From Allomyces arbusculus (taxonomy: Eukaryota > Blastocladiomycota > Blastocladiomycetes > Blastocladiales > Blastocladiaceae): a stretch of 31,358 nucleotides of DNA. The stretch covers positions 1 through 31,358 of the forward strand of contig JADHYV010000129.1 in NCBI GenBank assembly GCA_027604705.1, read 5' to 3'. Shown piece by piece: positions 22,301-30,096 of this stretch (within the stretch, counting starts at the first letter, position 1; each line of letters starts with the position of its first letter). The position numbers and the translations under genes were made by a program. The notes below the pieces were generated by a model. The model saw only the letters and a program-made list of their open reading frames with translations. It had not been told where the DNA came from and ran no database searches.

Positions 22301-22459
22301 CTCACCTGGCAATTGCTGTAGTGCTTCTTTTCACCACCTTGAATATTGCAGAAGAGCCCACTGGGGCATGCCAAAAGTGCGACAAATGTGCGACGTCAAG
22401 GACCGACCTTGACGAACTTGCAACTTGTGGCGGGAGGCCAAACCTCACGTGGACATTGA
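19341..22459 (+). CDS. long coiled-coil protein of unknown function (about eight exons)
   Basis: Proposed exons: 19341-19427, 19520-19612, 19809-19947, 20034-20604, 20712-21648, 21721-21930, 22021-22284, 22352-22459; 802 residues. From residue 1 to about 610 it is almost all heptad-repeat helix (LEEALYTIDRKNNEIRQFKD, EREKWIEYLEREVKKRTEEF), broken by a distinctive conserved-looking stretch, YADMMVSKDAKIMNLIEGSD. The tail is Gly/Ser-rich with short helices and ends QTSRGH. There is no motor, kinase or membrane domain. It could be a cytoskeletal, centrosomal or basal-body protein; that is a guess from architecture. The second intron, 19613-19808 (196 bp), is twice the local norm and may hide a small exon. 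The last intron (22285-22351) is chosen because it turns a Cys-rich run-on into a basic tail. The gene sits at the border of the repeat region. Confidence 0.8.
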
Positions 22460-24134
22460 TGATGACTTGTACATGGATGGATATGAAGTTGAAATGCCTT
22501 TATCTGTGCCCTTCCGTCAATCACCCGCTTGCTGTTGATACGATGCTGACTGGCAACTCCTGTCATCTTGCTCACCTGCACGCATCTTGAGAATGCCCTC
22601 ACATAGCATCCTGCTTTTAGGCTGCAGCTGAGAGGTGCCATAACGATGCACAGGTGCGAAAACATCGGCAGAAACTCAAAACATTACTCAGGAGCAAGCA
22701 TATGTTCCTGTGCTCTTTACACCTCACACTCTTATGGTCACTCCTATATAAAAATAGTTAGACGGCCTAGATGGTCAGAAATCTGCCAGACTCATTTGAT
22801 CCAGTCCACACAATTCAGCGATCTTGTCATTCATCACCTTCAATCCCATTTGCGTCCACCCAGCAGGATGGCTGTTGCCGTATGGTTAACAGCCACCATC
22901 ATGGTGGAGAAGGAAGGATGAGAGGGCATGATCGCATGCAGCCCATGTCATGCATGTGATTCTGGAGAGCAGCCATACCCTGAAAGAGTGGAGTTCCTCT
23001 CAGCCTGGTGCCTACTCCAAAGAAGACTATCACTCACATGCAATCAAATCAGGATTGTACTCATTTTGATGGCAGCCTGTCAGTCCAATCCATGATTTGT
23101 CTCCAAAATGTGCAACAGCTCTGGCAATCTCTGGGGCAGTGAGCAGGTGTCACTGGAAGAAGATCACAATATGGTGTCACATGTGGAATGAGCCTGTTGT
23201 ACCAATGGTACGGTTGGGCGTTATTATTTATGGATGACAAGCGGGAATCAGCAAAAAACAAGCATGCATATAGAGCGAGACAGGTAGCACTGCTTCACGT
23301 CAAGGGATAGCACTGCTTCACATAAGATCATACGAGATCACACATCAGAGCAATCAAGCAGAGGTGAACAGCTGCTTTGGCGTGAAGTGAAACCTCAAGC
23401 AGCAAGCTGGCTGGCATGGGTGTTGTGTGGCCATTGAAACATTGTAATCCATTGCATGCACACTCCCCAATCATTGACCAGCAAAGAAGCATTCTCGAAA
23501 TCACAATTATGTGTGGGCAGTGGGTAAATCCTGGTGACAAAAAGTGCAATGAGCCTGACAGCATCATGACCAATACTGTTGGCAACCAAGTGACGGCTTG
23601 ACAGCCATATGTTGACTTGTAGTTTGAGGTTAGTTGCTGTGTCCATACACACTGGGATGCACCAAAGCCAACACATTACCAATGGCCGCCAGATCAGTGT
23701 GTTTGGGAATTCGTTCAGGCAGCATTGTTGGCATGTTTGTGGAAGTGACTGCATCTAACAAGGGCAACCATAGCACTATAACCAGATGGGTGGAACAGCA
23801 GCAATTAAGGTGCAGTGACTGATGAAGCCTTGAAACACGGAACCAGATACATGAACTCTCTGGTGAACTTCAGTCAGGCAATGTGTGCAAACATGCACTG
23901 ACAGCCAGTACACTAGAAGTTGAAGACAGACACAGGGGCATGCAACAAACAAGACAAACGAAAAAATGGACGATTGTGACTGTAGATGACAAAGATCACG
24001 AAGGGAAACGTTGACAAGACTTCATGATAAACATGGCCAGCCTTGAAGTACTCTTTGATAACACACAATATGCTCTGGGCAAGGAAGAGAACCACCGCCT
24101 ATAGCTGCATGGTTGTTAGGTGGTGAGGATGGAC
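22460..24134. other. CpG-poor gene-free stretch, probably decayed repeat DNA
   Basis: Downstream of the coiled-coil gene the sequence changes sharply to AT-richer, CpG-poor DNA. A minus-strand frame of 119 codons (23395-23754) has a protein-like look but matches no family I can name. Two copies of TAGCACTGCTTCAC lie 23 bases apart near 23285-23320. The composition matches the retroelement remains to the right, so I take it as an old repeat too decayed to name. Confidence 0.45.
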
Positions 24135-24265
24135 TGTCAAAGCATTTGGCTCACATTTGTGTCTTTGATTTGCCGTTTTCCTTCATGCCTTCATTGTTGG
24201 AGCTGTTTGTTGAAATGTAGAGTGCACACACTGAATGAATTCGCTTCCCACTCAACATTGTGAAT
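24135..24265 (+). repeat. partial copia-type LTR (copy 1, lacks the hairpin)
   Basis: It starts TGTCAAAGCATTTGGCTCAC and ends like the other copies of the family (CTCAACATTGTGAA). It is shorter than the others because the central hairpin section is absent. It abuts the next LTR head to tail. It is a fossil piece with no coding capacity. Confidence 0.7.
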
Positions 24266-24268
24266 GGT

Positions 24269-24656
24269 TGTTATCAAAGTGTTCAGCTCATGTCTGTTTC
24301 TTTCCTTTGCCATGTATCCTTCGTCTCTCATTGTTGAAGCTGTTTGAGCCACGTGTACATGCTGGTGGCAACCTGGGTTATGGTTACCACTGCTTTTTAA
24401 GTGCAGAGTGCACACACCAAATACATTCTTTCTCCTGCTCAACCTTGTGAAAAATTAAGAGCCCTGGGCTCATCCCAAGTGCTCACAGACTGAACAAATG
24501 CTGCTGAAAAAAATCCTTGTCACCAACCTGCTGCCGCTGTGTGTGCCAATTTGGGCACAAAACAAACCGATTTTGCTGACCAACCAAGAGGTGCCATACT
24601 CGACCCATCTGTTCTACTACAACAATGACAATGACTACCAAAATTCCATCCACCAC
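24269..24656 (+). mobile_element. copia-type 5' end: LTR (copy 2), eroded PBS and leader
   Basis: The LTR covers 24269-24452 and contains the hairpin. The site matching the primer-binding site of the youngest element lies at 24453-24467 (core GAGCCCTGG kept). A leader follows that aligns with the leader of the 29617 element. The piece stops exactly where the TGAT-type LTR begins, so that element probably inserted here. It is an old, broken copy, clearly CpG-depleted compared with the young one. Confidence 0.75.
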
Positions 24657-24819
24657 TGATGTGAAGGAGAGCAACCTGTTAATGTATTGCAGAAGCTACC
24701 CTTGTTGTTCTGCTTGCATCCTTGTTGTTGTCATTGATTCCTGCTTGTCATGCACATATATAATTGCCCGACTGTACCTCTGGGTACAACAGGCTCGTTC
24801 CACACTCGACACCATATCA
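24657..24819 (+). repeat. TGAT...ATCA LTR (second family, copy 1)
   Basis: This 163-base repeat is homologous along its whole length to 26174-26336. Its ends form a short inverted repeat: TGATGTG at the start against CATATCA at the end. Three bases beyond it lies a primer-binding site, which marks it as a 5' LTR. Confidence 0.8.
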
Positions 24820-24954
24820 TTTTGGTAGCGTCTGTCTGTGACAATTCCTCATGCATGGCCGCTCAGCCTGCACTTCAAGCAATCACACTCTTCCACCAAT
24901 TCTCCCACTTCCTCATCATCTACAGCTCTTATGCCCACACTGCGCCCTTGTGCC
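24820..24954 (+). mobile_element. PBS and leader fragment after the first TGAT-type LTR
   Basis: The primer-binding site TGGTAGCGTC is at 24823-24832, complementary to the 3' acceptor end of initiator tRNA-Met, allowing for one change from the yeast tRNA. The following leader aligns with that of the second copy (26337 onward). It ends where the minus-strand copia LTR at 24955 begins, so the element is broken. Confidence 0.7.
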
Positions 24955-25141
24955 TTTCGCAAGGTTGAGTGGGATAAAGAATGCATTTGGTGTGTGCACT
25001 CTGCTCTTAAGCAGTGGTGGCAACCATAACCTAGGTTGCCACCATCATGTATATGTGGATCCAACTCAAACTGCTCCAACAATGACACAACAAAGGAAAA
25101 TAGCAGAGGAAAGAAACAAACGCAAGCCAAACACTTCAACA
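24955..25141 (-). repeat. copia-type 3' LTR (copy 3) of the minus-strand pol fragment
   Basis: Read on the minus strand it starts TGTTGAAGTGTTTGGCTTGC and contains the palindrome GGTGGCAACC/GGTTGCCACC. It is directly preceded by a polypurine tract (ATGGGGGAG, 25150-25142) that follows the pol stop by about a dozen bases. That is the textbook order pol, PPT, 3' LTR, and it ties this LTR family to Ty1/copia. Confidence 0.85.
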
Positions 25142-26173
25142 CTCCCCCATGGCAAGCATTCCCTACACACGCGGGACAGGTACCTCAGCAATCCCAATCA
25201 TGTCCCGCAACTTGCAAAACACTGGGGCAGCGAACAGCTTGGTCAAAATGTTGGCAAGCTGGTTCTCCATGTCCACACGCTGCAGGTCAATCGTCTTCTT
25301 GGCGACTTGGTCCTGCAACCAGTGCACATGGATCTCAACGTGCTTGGACAAAAGCAGCACATCCTTGGCAACACGCTCTGCTGCCTCGTTGTCCTCCATG
25401 AGTGGCATTGGTCCATCCTGCTTGAATCCAAGCTCCTTGAGCAGTGCACACATTGTGAGAATCATGTTGCTGGCCATGCTTGCCAATACATACTCAATGG
25501 CCATGGTCGACTTGGCCACGAGCATCTGCTTCTTTGAGTGCCAGGCAATGGGGCTATGACTGACCCATACCACAAACCCAGACATTGACTTGCAGTCTCC
25601 ATGATCTTCAGCCCAATCGGCATCAGCAAATGCTTCAAGTTTCATGTCCTTGCCCGAGAACTTGATGACAAGGTTCAACATACCCAACAGGTACCCAATG
25701 AGCCATTTTGCTGCTTTGAGATGCAGTGTACCAGGTACTTGCATGAAATGGCCAAGAATTACAGTCAAAGTAGCAACACCTGGGCATGTCTTGGTCACAG
25801 CAAACAGCAGTGACCCGACAATGGTGAAGTACACACTCTTGATGGTTGGATTGACGACTGTGGGCAAGTTGAGCAGCTCCTTGAAGTCGTTGGGCCACAT
25901 CAGGATCAAGGGCCACATCTTCTCTGGAATCTGGAAGTACTCGCCCATTGACTTGATGTACTGGTTCTGATCAAGATAAATCGTACCATTGTCACCATAT
26001 GTGATCTTGCACCCAAGCAGCCATGCCACATCGCCCAAGTTGTGCACCTTGAACTCGGACTTCAGCTTTTTTAACATCCACTTGCACAGCTCCTGGGTTG
26101 AAGCGACAATCAGCAGGTCGTCAACATAAATGCTGATAATGATCATGCCCTTGTCCATCTTGTACATGAACAG
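25142..26173 (-). mobile_element. Ty1/copia pol fragment (RT and RNase H), fossil
   Basis: Reading leftward from about 26173, it encodes the C-terminal third of a copia Pol. The reverse-transcriptase catalytic motif YVDDLLIVAS lies near the right end. Copia-type RNase H follows (FADADWAEDH, then SKKQMLVAKSTMAIEYV in place of the usual SRSSTEAEY). The end is normal, with a polypurine tract and LTR. Gag, protease, integrase and the front of RT are missing, so it is a truncated copy. Its sequence is CpG-poor, which suggests considerable age. Confidence 0.9.
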
Positions 26174-26336
26174 TGATGTGAAGGAGAGCTACCCGTTGAT
26201 GTGTTACAGAAGCTACCCTTGCTGTTCCTTTTGCATCCTTGTTGTTATTGTTGATTCCCACTTGTCATACACATATAAACAGGCCTGACCGTACCTCTGG
26301 GTATGACAGGCTCGTTCCACACTCGACACCATATCA
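26174..26336 (+). repeat. TGAT...ATCA LTR (second family, copy 2)
   Basis: The partner of 24657-24819: same length and same ends. A primer-binding site (TGGTAGCGTC, 26340-26349) follows three bases later, then a leader and a gag region, so this is a 5' LTR. It cuts off the minus-strand copia pol fragment. Confidence 0.8.
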
Positions 26337-27945
26337 TTTTGGTAGCGTCTGTCTGTGACGATTCCTTGCGCACGGCCGCTCAGCCCGCACTTCAAGCGGT
26401 CACACTCTTCTGCCATTTCGCACGCTTCCTCATCAACTATGGCTTTTACGCCCTCCCTGTGCCCTCGCGCCCTCTTCTTCCTCTGCACCAACACTCTTGT
26501 CATCACGGCACACTCTATCCCAACAATCAAACTGCACCAATAACTCGCAGCAACAATGCTGCCCAAGGCTTCTTCCCCACATCAATTTCTTGTGCTCATA
26601 CCACATTACTCTGGAAGTGCCGTCTCTGGATATGATGCATTCATCGAGGAATGCACCAGTGCAACCGCCATGACCCCGATTTCCTCTGTCCGACTTGATG
26701 CCACCAATGATGCCCATGTCGCATTTGTCAACAATGCTGTCAAGGAAAAGAGTTATTGGCAAGTCACATTTGATGGAACTCTCACCACGCCACACGAATC
26801 TGTTGCTGACATTGCAGCCCAGTCCATCTGGATGAGCATGGGTGCTGCTTCTGCTCGTGCTGCTGCTGAAACAGCTGCAGCCACTGTTGTTGCTCAAGAT
26901 CGCTCAATCTCAGTCCAATGAGCCATGGACAAGCTGACATTTGATGGTTCTCATGACATTGGTGCACTCGATATGTTCCAGCTCAAGCTCGAACTCTACC
27001 TTGACGGTTGTGGCTGGTCCAAACAAGACAAGATCTGTTTTGTCATTGGGCAACTCTCTGGCGAAGCAATCGCATTTTGGCGGTGCACTGCACAACCCAT
27101 TCCAACAACGCACTGGACTGAAATCATCAACATGCTCTGCACCTACTTTGTGCCCATGACAATTGGCATTGACTTGTACAAGGTGCTCGAATGACTGCGG
27201 CAGGGCAAGATGCCTCCATTTGAATTTTTGAAGCAGTTTGATGAGCATGCCAGCTGCATCAGCAACATGTCTGATGCTGAGTACTTCCGCCAGCTATGTG
27301 AATGTGTCAATGCTTGAGCTCGTGAAGAATTGGCCCATGTGCTTGGCCAAGTTCAGAAGGTGGGTGACAAGCGCGAGCACCTGATGTGCCAGGAGGTTGT
27401 CCAAGCATTACTCGAAGCACACTCAATTGGCCACACCACTGGTTTGGAGGACCCAATGGACATTGACGTTGCTGCTCTCAAGCCACAGCCAATGTATTGC
27501 AACAACTTCCAGAACCAGTGCAATCAATTTGGATCACTGCGCCAGCAGCCCGAACATGTACCAAGCGCCAACAGTGACTGCAACAACATTGTCAACTCGT
27601 ATGGATGTCTTTACCATGTGACCACGTCGCACAGCAACTTGCAGTGTCTCTTGCAAGGTAGGAATCCTCGTCATGGTCGCTATGATGGCTGTCCAGCAGA
27701 AATTCTTGCTCGCATCAAGTCACATGGGAAGAAGGTCCAAGTTGCAACAGCTGGTGTCGAAGGCGGCATGTACAAGGTCATTGATGGTGTTCTGATACAA
27801 GTCGAGTCCAACGGTTCTGCTTGCCATGATGATGCAACACCTCAGTAGCTCTCACTGGGCTCAGTCCGGACACGCTCAGTATTCTTGCACACGGCTTTGC
27901 TTGGTCCACAATGTGCTCAACTTCACGCCAAAATTGATTGTGGAG
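26337..27945 (+). mobile_element. leader and Ty3/gypsy-type gag region, fossil
   Basis: After the PBS comes a 200-base leader and a first frame from 26556 that I cannot name. Then a Ty3-type gag starts at 26925, with the family pattern of an opening FDG, an Asp-Lys segment, and L(S)GEAIAFW, followed by the helical PPFEFLKQFDEHA block. The gag is broken in a few places. No protease or RT of the same element is present before the copia-type LTR at 27946. It is an old, incomplete copy. Confidence 0.75.
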
Positions 27946-28132
27946 TTTCGGAAGGTTGAGCAGGAGGGAGAATTCATTTGGTGTGAGCACTCTGCTCTTA
28001 AGCAGTGGTGGCAACTAAAACCTAGGTTGCCACCATCATGTACACATGGATCCGACTCAAACTGTTCCAACAAAGAAACGACAAAGGAAAATGGCAAAGA
28101 AAAGAAACAAACGTGAGCCAAACACTTCGACA
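27946..28132 (-). repeat. copia-type LTR (copy 4), apparently solo
   Basis: Read on the minus strand it runs from TGTCGAAGTGTTTGGCTCAC to CTCAACCTTCCGAAA and has the hairpin. No copia coding sequence adjoins it: Ty3-type gag lies on the left and Ty3/gypsy pol on the right. I see no target-site duplication. Confidence 0.8.
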
Positions 28133-29616
28133 AAGAGTCCCGGCCAGTAGAGTCCTTGCGCTGCAAGATAGTACGTTCATGCGATGCCATGATGGGCTGC
28201 ACCTGCCTCATGATGATGTTCGGCAAGAAGTTGCGCACACAAGTTGTCGGCATCAGGAACCACGAGTCGAAGTTGACCAAAATGATTCTTGAGATAGAGG
28301 AGGCCATTGAGGTGTACAAAGTTGCGGTGCGAATGAGTCGTGCGTGGACCAAGTGGTTGTGCGAGCTGCGTGATGATGGCCTGGCACCATTCGTCTTCAT
28401 TGTAGGCGGTGCGGATGCGATCCAAGATCTCGTTTGCCGAACCGTGAGCAGCAACGATTTCCGAGAGTTCGACCTGCTTGAGAGGCAAAGTCGGCGGCTC
28501 CGGTGGGACTGCAGGGTCGGCCACATAGTCAGGCCGGCGGGAGAGCGCATCAGCAATTGAATTCTTGGCCCCAGCAATGTGCTTGATCGTAAAGGGCATG
28601 AACGACTGAATCAGGTCCAGAGCAGCCTGTTGAGCACGAGTCAGATCGTGCTTCTTGTTGAGAAAATGCGAGAGTGCTTGGTTGTCAGCAAAAATCGTGA
28701 AGTTGCGACCTTCGACCAGGTAGCCATACTCCTTGAGCGAGTCGCGGACAGCCAAAAGTTCGAGGTCATGAGCTGGATAATTGCGTTCCGTCGGCTTGAG
28801 TTTACGCGAGTTGAACGACAAGACCTTGCCATTTTGCACCAGAGCATAACCGAGACCAAACGAGCTTGCATCACAGTAAATTTCGAACGGCAGGCCAGGG
28901 TCGACCGGTGTCAGTGCCACAGAGTCTGCAATGAGCTTCTTGATTTCTGCAAATGCGGCGACTGCAGGTGGAGCTTCAAAAGCTTCCTTTGGCGTTCCAT
29001 CCGTCAGCAAATCAGAGAGTGGCGCGACGATGCTTGAGTAGTGTGGAACGTGTGCAGAGAGGTACTGGGCCAAGCCGAGAAACTGTTGAACATCGTTACG
29101 AGACTTGAGTGGCGGCCAATCGACAATCGACTTGATTTTCTTTGGGTCCGGGCGAATTTCGCCATGACGAATGACATGGCCCAGGAAATGCACATGGTCC
29201 TTGGCATAGGAAGCCTTCTTGGGGGCAGCATAGAGTCGGTGCTGGCGTAGAGTGGCAAACACAGACTCCAAGTGCTGGGCGTGCTCCGCCATTGTGTCGC
29301 TGAAGATCACGACGTCGTCAAAGTAGAAGGCAATGAACTCGTCGCCCAGGTGGCCAAGAACAGAGCGCATCAAACGTGAAAATGCGGATCCGGCGCCTGC
29401 GAGGCCAAATGGCATGACCATGAATGCAAAGTTGCCAAGCAGGCAGGTGAATGTTGTCCAAACTTGAGAGTCAGGGTGTACACGCAGCTGGTGGTAGCCG
29501 GAGGCGAGATCGATTGCAGTAAATATTTTCGCTGTTGCAATGCGTGAGCGTAACTCGACGGAATGCGGGATCGGGTACGGATCGACAATGGTGGCTGCGT
29601 TGATGGCGCAGAAATC
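28133..29616 (-). mobile_element. Ty3/gypsy pol fragment: RT, RNase H, start of integrase
   Basis: Reading leftward from 29616: FCAINAATIVDPYPIPH, the RT core (DLASGYHQLRVH, FGLAGAGSAFSRLM, YFDDVVIFSD), and the RT connection (FLGHVIRHGEIRPDP). RNase H follows (EIYCDASSFGLGYALVQ, TIFADNQALSHFL), then the integrase HHCC zinc-binding region near 28180. It is truncated at both ends by copia-type LTRs, so protease, gag and most of integrase are missing. It keeps more CpG than the copia fragment at 25142 and is probably younger than that one. Confidence 0.92.
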
Positions 29617-29806
29617 TGTTGGAGTGTTCGGCTCGCCTTTGTGTTTGTTTCTTTGGTTTGTTTCTTCCTTGTCGTTTCACCGTTGGAGTTGTCTGAGTTG
29701 GCTTCACGTGTAAAGGATGGTAGCAACCTAGGTTTGGTTGCCACCACCGCTGAAGTGCAGAGTGCACACACCAAATGCATTCTCTCTCCCGCTCAATCTT
29801 GCGATA
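29617..29806 (+). repeat. copia-type 5' LTR of the youngest element (copy 5)
   Basis: It starts TGTTGGAGTGTTCGGCTCGC inside the Ty3/gypsy RT and ends just before the primer-binding site. It has the same central palindrome (GGTAGCAACC...GGTTGCCACC). It is the GC-richest copy. The 3' end of this LTR family lacks the usual CA, so the exact end is set by comparing the copies. Confidence 0.85.
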
Positions 29807-29821
29807 GGTTATGAGCCCTGG
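29807..29821 (+). other. primer-binding site matching the initiator tRNA-Met anticodon arm
   Basis: GGTTATGAGCCCTGG, directly after the LTR, is complementary to the anticodon stem-loop of eukaryotic initiator tRNA-Met (GGGCTCATAACC in yeast). Drosophila copia has the same arrangement (GGTTATGGGCCC), priming from a cleaved 5' half of that tRNA. So this is half-tRNA priming by analogy. Confidence 0.8.
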
Positions 29822-30096
29822 GCGCATCCCAAGCGCTCACGGACGAAACGAACGCTGCTGAACGACTCGTCGTGGACCCGCTGCTGCTGCCTCTGCCGAT
29901 TTTTGGGCGCATTTCGACCAACTCCACCGACTGACCTGGGTGTGCCACGCTGACCCATCCGTTTTGACCACGACGACGATGAACAACCAAAACTCGCACC
30001 ACCACCGCCCGAAACCTGCTGCATCTGCTCGTGGAAACGCAACGCTGCTTTTGTCTGATTCGATTTCGACGATTTTGCCGACTTTCAACCTGCACC
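29822..30096 (+). other. 5' leader of the young copia element
   Basis: This is the untranslated region between the primer-binding site and the gag start. It aligns with 24468-24656 of the old copy. It is CpG-rich here and CpG-poor there. No reading frame in it is supported. Confidence 0.7.

Noticed and set aside
22285-22590. Coiled-coil gene continuing without splicing to a stop at 22590.
   Set aside because: The run-on is Cys/Met/His-rich and unlike the rest. A 67-bp GT-AG intron gives a basic tail with host-like codons.
24657-24676. Reading AAGGAGAG before TGTTAATG as a polypurine tract, with the LTR starting at TGTT.
   Set aside because: Both copies agree from TGATGTG onward, and TGAT pairs with ATCA at the other end, so the purine stretch lies inside the LTR.
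24135-28132. The repeated 185-base hairpin units as MITEs or SINEs.
   Set aside because: One copy directly follows a copia pol stop and polypurine tract, and another precedes a primer-binding site and gag. They are LTRs.
22460-29616. A CRISPR-like or other regularly spaced array in the repeat-rich region.
   Set aside because: The repeats are few, long, in both directions and irregularly spaced, and are explained by LTRs.
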